Numbered from the stretch's first letter, positions 35,485 through 44,289 are shown. The stretch is DNA of 64,000 bases from Ignavibacteriales bacterium (GCA_020635255.1 JACKAC010000002.1:744001-808000), one strand, 5' to 3'. Notes: generated from the sequence alone by a model not told the origin. A program made the numbers and translations.

Positions 35485-36519
35485 ATGAAACTTTCACAGT
35501 TTAAGTACCCAGTACCAAAGAACCTTATTTCGAAAATGCCGAAGTCACCGCGCGACGCAGCGAGGATGATGATACTCGACAGGGACAAACAGACAATCGA
35601 CGAAGCGAAGTTTAAGAGCATAGTCAGCTACTTCAAAGAAGGCGACGTGCTGGTGCTGAACGATTCCAAGATCTTCCCGGCGAGATTATTTGGTACTAAG
35701 GAAAAAACACGCGCTAAGATCGAAGTGTTCCTCCTGCGCCAGCTCTCCGAAGACGAGAACATCTGGGACGTGGTCGTGGACCCGGCGCGTAAGGTGCGTA
35801 TCGGTAACAGGATATTCTTTAATAAGACGCTGTATTGCGAGGTGATAGATAATACTACTTCACGAGGCAGGATAGTCCGCTTCAATTATAAAGGTGACTT
35901 CCGCAAGTATATAGAGAAGCTCGGCAAGATGCCTCTTCCTCCGTACATAAAACGCGAAGCGACAGAGAAAGATAAGAAGACATTCCAGACGGTGTATGCA
36001 AAGAACGTGGGTTCGGTTGCGCCTCCGTCGGCAGGATTCCACTTCACAAAGGAAATGCTCAACCGCATTAAGAAGAAGAAAGTCCACATTGTTACTCTTA
36101 CTCTTCACATTGGACTGGGAACGTACAGATGGGTCGAGGTCGAGGACCTCTCCAAACACCGCATGGACTCGGAATATTACGAGATACCGAAAGAGACTGC
36201 CGAAGCCATTAACAATGCGATTGGCAGAAAGAAAAAGATATACGCCGTCGGCACGTCGGTTGTGAAAGCTCTCGAATCAAGCGTGATCACCGGTAAGAGC
36301 GTCCGCGCCGGAAAGGGCTGGACGGACAAGTTCATACACCCGCCTCAGCAGGTGAGAGTAGTGGACGGGCTTATCACTAACTTCCAGCTCCCGCAGAGCA
36401 CACAGCTTATGCTTGTATGCGCGTTCGGGGACAGGGATTTTGTAATGAAGGCTTATAAGAAAGCGATCAAGGACAAGTACCGCTTCTACGACTACGGCGA
36501 CGCAATGTTCATTCATTGA
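35485..36519 (+). CDS. queA: S-adenosylmethionine:tRNA ribosyltransferase-isomerase
   Basis: 344 residues, normal length. FKYPVPKNLI at the N-terminus, DVLVLNDSKIFPARL, PPSAGFHFTKEML, TLHIGLGTYRWVEVEDL, TDKFIHPPQQ, TNFQLPQSTQLMLVCAF and KYRFYDYGDAMFI follow the QueA pattern throughout. It adds the ribosyl part of SAM to preQ1 at the wobble base of tRNA. It is probably transcribed with eno. Confidence 0.95.
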   Translation: MKLSQFKYPVPKNLISKMPKSPRDAARMMILDRDKQTIDEAKFKSIVSYFKEGDVLVLNDSKIFPARLFGTKEKTRAKIEVFLLRQLSEDENIWDVVVDPARKVRIGNRIFFNKTLYCEVIDNTTSRGRIVRFNYKGDFRKYIEKLGKMPLPPYIKREATEKDKKTFQTVYAKNVGSVAPPSAGFHFTKEMLNRIKKKKVHIVTLTLHIGLGTYRWVEVEDLSKHRMDSEYYEIPKETAEAINNAIGRKKKIYAVGTSVVKALESSVITGKSVRAGKGWTDKFIHPPQQVRVVDGLITNFQLPQSTQLMLVCAFGDRDFVMKAYKKAIKDKYRFYDYGDAMFIH

Positions 36520-36548
36520 TCAAGTATACAGCCCCGACTCCTCTATTT

Positions 36549-36628
36549 GTCATTGCGAGGAGCGGAGCGACGCGGCAATCTCGTTCCCAAATTCTCTACG
36601 AGTCGAGTTGTTGACCGATTTGGGAACG
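36549..36628. repeat. Compound intergenic palindromic repeat
   Basis: The left half, around GTCATTGCGAGGAGCG and GCGGCAATCT, has ATTGC/GCAAT arms and resembles the TCATTGCGAG...GCAATCT repeats known from many genomes. The right half has perfect 11-bp arms, CGTTCCCAAAT at 36582-36592 and ATTTGGGAACG at 36618-36628. The element fills most of the gap between queA and the next gene. Confidence 0.7.
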
Positions 36629-36658
36629 TCCTTACCTTAAAGATTAGAATCACTTATC

Positions 36659-36997
36659 ATGCCTGAACAAAACCAACTCAGAGAGATTTACGCACTGATA
36701 TGGCGCGCTAACGAACCCGACGAGACATTCAAACAGGAAGAATTCGACTCACGCATCCCGCAGCTGATGGAGTGGCTGAAAGAGCTTTACTCGAAAGGGA
36801 AGCTTGCCGGGTGTGGCGGCGGAGGTTTCGAAAATCACGCGGGCGGACTAACGCTACTAAATGCAGATAACATAGAGGAAGCGCAGGAGCTCTCGAAGGG
36901 CAGCCCGATGAACGAGATAGGGACTACCGAGATAATGATATGGGACATCTTCTACGCCGACCTCGTCGAAAGATCCCGTGAAGAAAAGCTGAAGTAA
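36659..36997 (+). CDS. YciI-related (DGPF) domain protein
   Basis: 112 residues, one small alpha/beta domain of the dimeric ferredoxin-like type. KLAGCGGGGFENHAGGLTLL and the helix ADNIEEAQELSKGSP, then GTTEIMIWDIFYADL, fit the YciI/YCII fold. The YCII histidine-aspartate pair seen in some members is not clearly present. Its role is unknown. It ends 10 nt before the stop of the convergent PAS gene. Confidence 0.62.
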   Translation: MPEQNQLREIYALIWRANEPDETFKQEEFDSRIPQLMEWLKELYSKGKLAGCGGGGFENHAGGLTLLNADNIEEAQELSKGSPMNEIGTTEIMIWDIFYADLVERSREEKLK

Positions 36998-37007
36998 ACT
37001 TCCTTCC

Positions 37008-37340
37008 TCATGGAATTACAAACGATATCCCGAACACACACCTCACGCCGTCATATTCGCCTATGAACTTGCATACATTCAGCGTTGCTTTACCGTCGCC
37101 GGAATGATCGACATATTCGTGTTTGAAAATGGGATTGCCGGTATCCCAGACAATTTCGTCATCTTTTCTCAAGCCTTCGGCGCTTAATTTCCAGACAAGC
37201 TCGTCGTCCTTTTTGCCGACTACGTTTTCGCCTGCAAGATCATTTATTACTTTGTTACCCCAGAGATAGGTACCGTCTTTATCTTTTACCCAAAATAAAA
37301 ACGGCATTGAGTTGAAGATCTGAAATTCTGATGCTGTCAT
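37008..37340 (-). CDS. Stand-alone PAS domain protein
   Basis: 110 residues, just one PAS domain: FLFWVKDKDGTYLWGNKVIND, DLVGKKDDELVW-type segment, GNPIFKHEYVDHSGDG, and a final VFGISFV strand. There is no kinase, cyclase or DNA-binding partner domain. It could be a sensor that acts with another protein, or a small ligand-binding protein. Neighbours give no clue. Confidence 0.78.
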   Translation of the reverse strand: MTASEFQIFNSMPFLFWVKDKDGTYLWGNKVINDLAGENVVGKKDDELVWKLSAEGLRKDDEIVWDTGNPIFKHEYVDHSGDGKATLNVCKFIGEYDGVRCVFGISFVIP

Positions 37341-37445
37341 GATTGTGAGTTTTAAATTTGATGTATTAAGATAAGACTATTATAATACAGAATCAAAAAA
37401 AATTCTCACACTTTCGTAATTTGACTGACTAAAGTCTATTCATTT

Positions 37446-37492
37446 TTCTTTGTGCATCTTAGTGTCCCTTGTGGCTTAGTGGTTAATTTTTT
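37446..37492. repeat. T/G-rich intergenic sequence resembling a dispersed motif
   Basis: Within 47 nt, TTGTG and TTAGTG each occur twice (CTTTGTGCATCTTAGTG, then CTTGTGGCTTAGTGG). It resembles intergenic TTTGTG...TTAGTGGTTAA sequences that I associate with several bacterial genomes. Function is unknown. Confidence 0.3.
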
Positions 37493-37532
37493 CTTTATTA
37501 TCCTTATATTTACAATAAATCAAGGATTTTTA

Positions 37533-38225
37533 ATGCAATATAAAGTGATCATTCCGGCATCCGGTATGGGTAGCAGGTTCGGGGGAAAGACCCCGAAGCA
37601 GTTCATACGTCTGGGCGCTCAAAATAAGGAAGTGATCGCTTACACCATCGCTAAATTCCAATCCTTGAAGCAGGTGAGCGAGATTGTCATCGCGGCTCAC
37701 GGGAGCTTCATCAAACGCGTAAGGAAGATCATTGATCAGAATAAATTTACCAAAGTAAAGAATGTAGTACCGGGCGGGAAGACACGCCAGCAGTCCGTTT
37801 TCAATGTATTGAAAGCGATGGACTGCCACAAGAACGACGTGATACTTGTCCACGATGCCGTGCGCCCCTTCATCACGCGGAGGAAGATATCCGAGATAAT
37901 GCGCGAGATGAAACACCACAACGCTGTCATTCCCGGATTGAAGATAAATGACACGTTGAAAAGGGTAAGCAAGAATGATTATATAATAGGGACAATGTCG
38001 AGGGATAACACATGGCGTGTGCAGACACCGCAGGCATTCAAATACGGTCTGCTGATGAAGGCATATAACATAGCCAACAGGGATAAGTTCAACGGGACGG
38101 ACGAAGCGTCGCTCATCGAGCACGCGAACTACAAAGTGAGAATTATCGAGGGCGAGCGCACGAACATTAAGATAACAACAAAGGAAGACCTGAAGGTCAT
38201 CGACTATAATAAATTATTAAAGTAA
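37533..38225 (+). CDS. ispD: 2-C-methyl-D-erythritol 4-phosphate cytidylyltransferase
   Basis: 230 residues from the ATG at 37533; the longer frame back to 37452 adds an implausible hydrophobic stretch, and AGGA lies just before this ATG. PASGMGSRFGGKTPKQF, GGKTRQQSV, LVHDAVRPFI, RVQTPQAF, GTDEASLIE and NIKITTKEDL are the CTP- and substrate-binding motifs. It makes CDP-methylerythritol in the non-mevalonate isoprenoid route. The esterase gene starts 11 nt later. Confidence 0.93.
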   Translation: MQYKVIIPASGMGSRFGGKTPKQFIRLGAQNKEVIAYTIAKFQSLKQVSEIVIAAHGSFIKRVRKIIDQNKFTKVKNVVPGGKTRQQSVFNVLKAMDCHKNDVILVHDAVRPFITRRKISEIMREMKHHNAVIPGLKINDTLKRVSKNDYIIGTMSRDNTWRVQTPQAFKYGLLMKAYNIANRDKFNGTDEASLIEHANYKVRIIEGERTNIKITTKEDLKVIDYNKLLK

Positions 38226-38236
38226 TTAAAAGTGTT

Positions 38237-39268
38237 ATGAGTAAAAAAGGAACAATAATTTACGAGAAATTCGACAGCGAAATATTAAAAGGCAACCCGC
38301 TCGGCGACCCTTCGGAGAGGACGTTCCCTGTGTACCTGCCTCCTTCATACGAGGAGGGCGATACGCGTTACCCGGTGGTCTTTATGCTGATAGGGTTCAC
38401 GGGGTACGGGCTGATGCTGATGAACCATTCTTATATGAGCGAGAACATAGAGCAGAGGTTGGACCGCCTGATAAGCGAAGAGATGATGAAAGAAATGATC
38501 GTGGTAATGCCGGACTGCATTACGAAATACGGCGGCAGCCAGTATATTAACTCCACCGCGACTGGTGATTACGAAGATTACATCATAAAGGAACTTGTTC
38601 CCTACATTGACAATAAGTACAGGACAACGGCGGACGCGAAGAGCCGGGCAGTGATAGGGAAATCGAGCGGAGGCTACGGCGCGACGGTGCTTGCGTTCAG
38701 GAATCCGGATGTTTTTTCGATGATGTGTTCCACGGCAGGTGACATGTACTTTGAATTTTGCTATATGCCGGAGTTCCCTCACTTTATCCCCGCGATAGAA
38801 AAGAAATACGGAAAGGGAGATGAGGGCGTTGCGAACTTCATTCGTGACGAGATAAACTATAGACAGCCCAAGCCGAAGTCATTTCATACATTAATAAATA
38901 CTGTCGGGATGGCAAGCTCGTACTCGCCGAACCCGGACGGTTTCGAAACAAAGGGGTATAATTTCGACCTGCCATTCGATACGGTGACGGGCGAGATGAA
39001 GTGGGATGTATTCGCTAAGTGGAAAGAACACGATCCGGTAAATATGGCTGAACCGCTATCGGATAACTTACGTAAACTCAAACTGATATACCTGGATGCT
39101 GGAAAGAGCGACGAGTTTAACCTGAACATAGGGGCGAGGATACTTTGCGACAGGCTGGGCAAGCTGGGGATTTCGTATGTTCACGAGGAATTCGAGGGCG
39201 GACACTTCAGCGTGCAGTACAGGAACGACAGGAGCTTCGAGATAATAAGCGAGTATTTGGAGAAGTAA
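38237..39268 (+). CDS. Putative esterase, alpha/beta-hydrolase fold
   Basis: 343 residues without signal peptide. The nucleophile elbow is GKSSGGYGA near residue 143, and EGGHFSVQY near the C-terminus supplies a likely catalytic His. RTFPVYLPPSYEEG and RYPVVFMLIGFTG resemble esterase D/enterochelin esterase-type proteins. The substrate is not known. It starts 11 nt after ispD and is probably co-transcribed with it. Confidence 0.82.
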   Translation: MSKKGTIIYEKFDSEILKGNPLGDPSERTFPVYLPPSYEEGDTRYPVVFMLIGFTGYGLMLMNHSYMSENIEQRLDRLISEEMMKEMIVVMPDCITKYGGSQYINSTATGDYEDYIIKELVPYIDNKYRTTADAKSRAVIGKSSGGYGATVLAFRNPDVFSMMCSTAGDMYFEFCYMPEFPHFIPAIEKKYGKGDEGVANFIRDEINYRQPKPKSFHTLINTVGMASSYSPNPDGFETKGYNFDLPFDTVTGEMKWDVFAKWKEHDPVNMAEPLSDNLRKLKLIYLDAGKSDEFNLNIGARILCDRLGKLGISYVHEEFEGGHFSVQYRNDRSFEIISEYLEK

Positions 39269-39367
39269 TTTGCGTGTATTTTTGCTTGTACAAAAAGTAA
39301 ATTAAGAAGTCATTTATATTGTAGTATTCTTGTGGTTATAATTTTTTAATATAAAAATTACATTTTA

Positions 39368-40330
39368 GTGGAACCGTTTGTTATATCGACGTGGAAACAC
39401 GGAGTAGCTTCTAACGAGGCGGCATACAAGGTATTAAAAGAGGGTGGAAACTCTCTGGATGCCGTCGAACAGGGAGTGAGGGTTGCTGAGGATGACCCGG
39501 GCGTATTGAGTGTTGGATACGGCGGACTGCCGGACAATAAGGGAATAGTTACGCTGGATGCGGCAATTATGGACTGGAAAGCGCGGATAGGATCGGTGCT
39601 CTTCGTGGAGAACATAAAAAATCCCATCACGCTCGCGCGTCTCGTCCTGGAAAATACCGAACACACAATGTTAGCCGGGGACGGGGCGTACGAGTTCGCA
39701 CTCGCGAACGGATTTATACCGGAGAACCTGATGACGGAGAATTCCATAAGGAAATACCACGAATGGAAATCCGAAAAGCGAAACAAGGCGGAAGAAGTTC
39801 ACACAGACGATTTTAAACTAATACCCGACCCGAAACATCAGAATATAAATGAGGATGGGCATCATGATACGATAGGGATGGTTGCGATAGACAGCGAAGG
39901 ACAGATTTCGGCGTCATGTACGACCAGCGGTATGGCGTGGAAGATGCACGGACGCGTGGGCGACTCGCCGATAATAGGAGCAGGGCTTTACGTGGACGGT
40001 GATGTGGGCGGAGCTGCGGCGACGGGGCGCGGCGAGGAGTGTATGAGGGCGTGCGGGAGTTTTTTGATCGTGGAGATGATGCGTGAAGGAAAGAGTCCGA
40101 TGGAAGCATGCAGGATAGCATGCGAGAGGGTTTACAGATTGAATTTACTTTCATCGAAGAACAGGGACCACATTTACCAGGTGGGATTTATCGCGATAAA
40201 TAAGGACGGCGAGTACGGTGCATACAGCGTGAGAGAGGGTTTCCAATACGCACTCTATAAGGATGACAAAAACGGGCTGTACGATTCCCAGTTCCTGTTA
40301 AACGAACAATTCGAAATAACAGACCTCTAA
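39368..40330 (+). CDS. N4-glycosylasparaginase / isoaspartyl peptidase family Ntn-hydrolase
   Basis: 320 residues with a GTG start. The self-cleavage site that creates the nucleophile is D167-T168 in GHHDTIGMVAID. ISTWKHGVASNEAAYKVLK at the N-terminus and SCTTSGMAWKMHGRVGDSPIIG, GAGLYVDGDVGGAAATGRGE in the second half follow the aspartylglucosaminidase pattern. It has no signal peptide and should act in the cytoplasm. The frame is complete and the active-site Thr is present, so it is predicted to be active. It precedes the degenerate amidohydrolase by 5 nt. Confidence 0.88.
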   Translation: MEPFVISTWKHGVASNEAAYKVLKEGGNSLDAVEQGVRVAEDDPGVLSVGYGGLPDNKGIVTLDAAIMDWKARIGSVLFVENIKNPITLARLVLENTEHTMLAGDGAYEFALANGFIPENLMTENSIRKYHEWKSEKRNKAEEVHTDDFKLIPDPKHQNINEDGHHDTIGMVAIDSEGQISASCTTSGMAWKMHGRVGDSPIIGAGLYVDGDVGGAAATGRGEECMRACGSFLIVEMMREGKSPMEACRIACERVYRLNLLSSKNRDHIYQVGFIAINKDGEYGAYSVREGFQYALYKDDKNGLYDSQFLLNEQFEITDL

Positions 40331-40335
40331 AAAAG

Positions 40336-41991
40336 ATGACCAGGATCATCACAAACGGACTGGTACTAACATTAGACAAGGATAACAACGCCGGGGTATA
40401 TAATATTGTAATAAAGGACGGTAAGATCGCGGAGATCGACCAGACGGGGAAACTGACACCCGATTATATAGCAGAAAATTACCCCGATGCGGAAGTAACG
40501 GACGCAACGGGCAAAATCATCCTGCCCGGCTTCGTAAATTCAAATCTAAACTCCTCATCACGGCTAAGCAAGATATTCTTTAAAAGGAATATTTATGACA
40601 GCCTCGCAAACAACATAAGCTTAGACCTGCTTTGTAATTATTTTAAAAACGAAAAGAACGTGGAGGAATTATACCTTTTGCTCAGATACAACTTCGCCAG
40701 GGCATTATTGGACGGGGAAGTCTCGCTCATCGAGGTATCCGAATGCCTTTCACATGAGTTTTACAAAAGTGTTCTCGAGCAGAATGAACACATAAACCCG
40801 GCGCTGATCCTATGCGCACCGGATTCTGCGATGAATGACTACATGGCATCCAAGAAGATCCCTCACTTTATCAGATTCGGGCGCGAGGATAATATGAATA
40901 CATATTCCCTCAACGCGCTAAAAAAATACCTCGATGAAGATAATACCATGGTATGCTGTGACGTAATGAATTCCGAAAAAGCAGTGGAAGAGATAAAGGG
41001 TTCCTTTGGTAAATCGGCCGTAAAAATATTCGATGATTACGGAATACTCAGCGAGAAGGTGTTCTTCACAAATCCGGTCTATCTGACGGAGAGTGACAGG
41101 GATCTATTGAATGAAAAGAAAGCCGGAGTGATATTTAACACAACAGATTACATAAGGCTGGCTAAGGGAAGAATGGACGTAAACGCGCTTATGGATGACG
41201 GAGTGAACGTGTTCTTAGGAACAGGCTACCTGGGCAATAGTATACTTTCCGAGATCAAAACATTTTCGGAAATGTTTTACACGCCAAAGATAAAGTATTC
41301 GAATATATTAAAGATGGGCATTGCCAACCCGCTTTTTGCCGGGGGAAGCATCACATCTAACAGACCGGCTGACCTGGTGATGTTCTCACTTGGAGACATA
41401 CGAAATTACATCAGTAGTCCCGAAACCGATGCCGAAAAGCTGTCGGAATTTATTATAGAGAATCTCACTACGAAAGATATATGTGAAGTGATGATAAACG
41501 GGGAGACCGTATCAGCTGATACATCAGACGAGCTGAATGAGAAAATTGCCGGCTTATCCGAAGAGATCTTCAGAGTGGGTAACTATTTCGAGTTCAAAGA
41601 ACGCTACCTGATGAAGAAGAGGGTCGATGAACTCAAGCTTGGCAAAGGCAAAAAGACGGAGCAGAGCGCGGACATGTCCGAAATGCCTGTCGAGGAAACG
41701 TCGGCTGTCGATGATGGGTTCAGGATAGTAGGTGTGAAGAAGTCGGAGGATTACACAAAGGAGAGACCGCTTTTCGAACAGCAGCGAAGAAAAAATGTTT
41801 ATCTTACGGAGATAACGTCGTTCAGAAGAGGGCTGTCGGTATTCTCGGAGAAGGTGAAAGAAGAGAATGGTTATGATGAGTTTACGGAGGACAGGGTTAT
41901 GGAAAAGCCGGAAAAGGAAAATTATAATGTGAACGATTCGGATGGTAAAGAAATGAAGAGGATCAAGTTTGGTTTTTCGGATAGTGAGTAG
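40336..41991 (+). CDS. Amidohydrolase-like protein without metal ligands, with charged C-terminal extension
   Basis: 551 residues. The N-terminal TGKIILPGFVN and the late NRPADLVMFSLGD match the composite beta-sandwich of metal-dependent amidohydrolases (imidazolonepropionase/chlorohydrolase type). The metal-binding HxH is replaced by N70-L-N72 (FVNSNLNSS), the HCVHL-type motif reads TNPVYL, and GTD reads GTG. All ligand positions that I can align are lost while the barrel framework remains. About 135 further residues, rich in Lys, Glu and Asp, follow the fold. The frame is intact. It is coupled to an active-looking Ntn asparaginase, so a structural or partner role is more likely than catalysis. 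Confidence 0.82.
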   Translation: MTRIITNGLVLTLDKDNNAGVYNIVIKDGKIAEIDQTGKLTPDYIAENYPDAEVTDATGKIILPGFVNSNLNSSSRLSKIFFKRNIYDSLANNISLDLLCNYFKNEKNVEELYLLLRYNFARALLDGEVSLIEVSECLSHEFYKSVLEQNEHINPALILCAPDSAMNDYMASKKIPHFIRFGREDNMNTYSLNALKKYLDEDNTMVCCDVMNSEKAVEEIKGSFGKSAVKIFDDYGILSEKVFFTNPVYLTESDRDLLNEKKAGVIFNTTDYIRLAKGRMDVNALMDDGVNVFLGTGYLGNSILSEIKTFSEMFYTPKIKYSNILKMGIANPLFAGGSITSNRPADLVMFSLGDIRNYISSPETDAEKLSEFIIENLTTKDICEVMINGETVSADTSDELNEKIAGLSEEIFRVGNYFEFKERYLMKKRVDELKLGKGKKTEQSADMSEMPVEETSAVDDGFRIVGVKKSEDYTKERPLFEQQRRKNVYLTEITSFRRGLSVFSEKVKEENGYDEFTEDRVMEKPEKENYNVNDSDGKEMKRIKFGFSDSE

Positions 41992-42018
41992 TTTTGGATA
42001 AATAGATTATAGACTGAG

Positions 42019-42038
42019 ACGGCGATAGCCGTTTTTTT
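42019..42038 (+). terminator. Intrinsic terminator
   Basis: ACGGC and GCCGT pair around the tetraloop GATA, followed by seven T. It closes the asparaginase-amidohydrolase pair. Confidence 0.8.
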
Positions 42039-42129
42039 GTTTATTAGCAGTTTAGTTGTGATACCTTCCTGATGCGATTTTCAGTAACAATCACGAATAA
42101 AATTCCCTGAATATAGTATTCACCTTTCG

Positions 42130-42137
42130 TATATTTG
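42130..42137 (+). promoter_or_regulatory. Possible -7 element of the 42167 gene
   Basis: TATATTTG matches TAnnTTTG and lies 30 nt before the ATG. I see no convincing -33 element. Confidence 0.4.
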
Positions 42138-42166
42138 TAACACTTTTAAACATTAATACTCACCCA

Positions 42167-43969
42167 ATGAAAGCAAGATTTGTATTTTTTTTAATTATTG
42201 TATTATTAACTAATTACGGCGCATATTCACAGTCGGTAAATGAGGAGGAAGTTGTAAGTTTACCGGATGGAGCAACAGCAGATTCATGGAGCCTGGTTTA
42301 TAACAAGACGGGAGGCTATGCTTATATAATGTATGATGCAATTTCAAATAAGTACTCAGTATTGTACAACGGAAAGGAATCGGCGCAATATGAATATATA
42401 TCGAGCTATGATATAAAGTTCGATTCAAGAGGAAACTATTACGTACTTACTTCCACCTTGATCGATCCGGTGAATTATTTCTACAGCTTTACTCTGATAG
42501 TAAATGGTGACAGCGTCGCGAGCTTCGATTATGCGGAACCCTATAATGCGTTAATGACAACGAACGACGAATATAAGTTCACTGTCAAAACAGACACAGG
42601 CGCAGCGGCACTAACCAAGATAGTAACTTATACTTTGTCAGGCAGTGTAACCGAATCCGAAGGATACACATTTGTAAAGCTGATATACGGAAGTAATATG
42701 AACACCGCAAGCCACGACGAAGAGTATGATTTCGATAATATATTCAAGGATAAGGAGGGCAATCCCGGTTATATAGTGTCTGATGGGATTAACGCTTCTA
42801 TGGTATTCGGCGATAAAGTTATAAAGACCGATTTCACGGATATGGATCAGTCGAGCTTTACATACGATAAGAACGGAGAGCTGACATACGTGGCAAAGAT
42901 AGGCGGTCAATTTTATTACGTGCCGGGAAATGAGTTCGTGGTACAGGGAAGTAAGAGGTACAAGTCCTTCGATAATGTTTACTCGCAGATATTATTTACC
43001 TCAAAGAATGTTCCTGTCTATACAGGAGTAGACATGCTCAGCGAAACTGAATACAGCACGTTTGTCGTAGTGGGTGATGAGAGACAGAAAATATACCTGG
43101 ATAAAGATAAAAATGAGACAATACCTGGATTTTCAGGAGGACTGTATGACCTGGCTATAGATAGTAAGGATAACATTACTTACTACGGGTCACAACTCGA
43201 AACTCAGCCGGAAGGTAAAGAAGCATATTACTCAAAAACTGCATACGTAGTAAATAATGTTGCCGGAAAATTTTATGGCGGGCTTGGGCAGTGGAAGTTT
43301 AACGGAGCCGGTGACGGTCTAGCTTCATATAACCCCGGTAAGGATTATTATACGATGGCGCTGTTATATCAAAAAGGCGGAAAGACAAAGCAGTTAAAGA
43401 ACAGTGAATACAGTTCGATACTCGATTATGGATTTACTAGAGACGGCAAGACATATTATACTGCAATGAAAGAAGGGAATTATGAGCAGAGGGTAAAGCC
43501 TCAGTATTATGTATATATAGATAATATTTTAATTGGGAAGTATGAGACGATACTGTATGAAGGTGTCGGTGACAATTTTACTACTATATCGTTTGATGGT
43601 CAGGGAAATTATGCTTTTGCAGTGAGCAGTTTCGATTATTATGAAGATGGTCAGGATTATATAGATCCGTCGGCGTATGTTATCACCAATAAAGGAAAAC
43701 AGGATCCTAAGATATTGTCGAGGAGCGGTTTGAAAGATTTTAATTATATCGACAATATGTTCTACACGTCGAATAACAAGCTTTTTTATATTGGCGGAAC
43801 AAATGATGTGGTAAACAACAAGAATTACATGGAACTGATAGTCGACGGTAAAAATCTCGAAAAGGTATATTCCAGTATGGCATATCTCAACTATGACAAA
43901 GTGAGCAATACTCTGTCATTTGTCGGAGCCAGGGATAACAAAGTGTATAATGTAACGATTACGTTTTAA
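42167..43969 (+). CDS. Hypothetical exported beta-rich protein
   Basis: 600 residues with a signal peptide (MKARFVFFLIIVLLTNYG, ending near YSQ). The mature protein is beta-rich throughout, with loosely repeated segments such as YSVLYNGKES, FTLIVNGDSV and YYVYIDNILIGKYE, each followed by a DxxGNYxxxxS strand. This suggests an irregular beta-propeller. It has no NYPNPFNP tail, so unlike its exported neighbours it should stay in the periplasm or use another route. I do not recognise the family. It overlaps the convergent DUF971 gene by 4 nt. Confidence 0.72.
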   Translation: MKARFVFFLIIVLLTNYGAYSQSVNEEEVVSLPDGATADSWSLVYNKTGGYAYIMYDAISNKYSVLYNGKESAQYEYISSYDIKFDSRGNYYVLTSTLIDPVNYFYSFTLIVNGDSVASFDYAEPYNALMTTNDEYKFTVKTDTGAAALTKIVTYTLSGSVTESEGYTFVKLIYGSNMNTASHDEEYDFDNIFKDKEGNPGYIVSDGINASMVFGDKVIKTDFTDMDQSSFTYDKNGELTYVAKIGGQFYYVPGNEFVVQGSKRYKSFDNVYSQILFTSKNVPVYTGVDMLSETEYSTFVVVGDERQKIYLDKDKNETIPGFSGGLYDLAIDSKDNITYYGSQLETQPEGKEAYYSKTAYVVNNVAGKFYGGLGQWKFNGAGDGLASYNPGKDYYTMALLYQKGGKTKQLKNSEYSSILDYGFTRDGKTYYTAMKEGNYEQRVKPQYYVYIDNILIGKYETILYEGVGDNFTTISFDGQGNYAFAVSSFDYYEDGQDYIDPSAYVITNKGKQDPKILSRSGLKDFNYIDNMFYTSNNKLFYIGGTNDVVNNKNYMELIVDGKNLEKVYSSMAYLNYDKVSNTLSFVGARDNKVYNVTITF

Positions 43970-44289
43970 GAGTTTTGCTCGCGGGACGCTTCGCAGATGT
44001 CCATTAGCGAATCCCACGAATATATGCCTGTTTTATGTCCGTCCTTCCAGATGATCTGTACGGCATAATTACCAACAGGTTCAATTTTATCGATCTTATA
44101 AAAGCCCGTCGGTTTGTACGGGCTTTTTATTGGTATGTAGTTGTTAAATATTACACTTTCACCCTTACAACTTACGCAGGGACATTCATCCCTCAGAAGT
44201 TTGAGCGGAACGTCAAATGTTTCCCCCGTATCCCACGTTATCATTAGAGATTCGTTTTCGGTTCGTTTTAATTTTACGGGATGGTTCAT
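43966..44289 (-). CDS. DUF971 domain protein
   Basis: 107 residues. PVKLKRTENESLMITWDTGETFDVPLKLLRDECPCVSC is the first part of the family and VQIIWKDGHKTGIYSWDSL the second. DUF971 is the N-terminal domain of gamma-butyrobetaine hydroxylase-like proteins and also occurs alone in bacteria near Fe-S protein genes; here it is alone and binds, if anything, through the CPCVSC cysteines. The start overlaps the MFS stop by 4 nt. A perfect 9-bp hairpin lies inside the coding sequence. Confidence 0.88.
   Translation of the reverse strand: MNHPVKLKRTENESLMITWDTGETFDVPLKLLRDECPCVSCKGESVIFNNYIPIKSPYKPTGFYKIDKIEPVGNYAVQIIWKDGHKTGIYSWDSLMDICEASREQNS
44101..44128 (+). terminator. Terminator-like hairpin inside the DUF971 gene
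   Basis: AAAGCCCGT and ACGGGCTTT form a perfect 9-bp stem around an 8-nt loop, followed by TT and then A. It lies 132 nt beyond the stop of the convergent 42167 gene, which otherwise has no terminator. On the minus strand it encodes residues around SPYKPTGFYK of DUF971. Confidence 0.6.

Noticed and set aside
37530..38123. 197-codon minus-strand frame
   Set aside because: It is antisense to ispD; it is a shadow of that gene's codon bias and its peptide shows no recognisable pattern.
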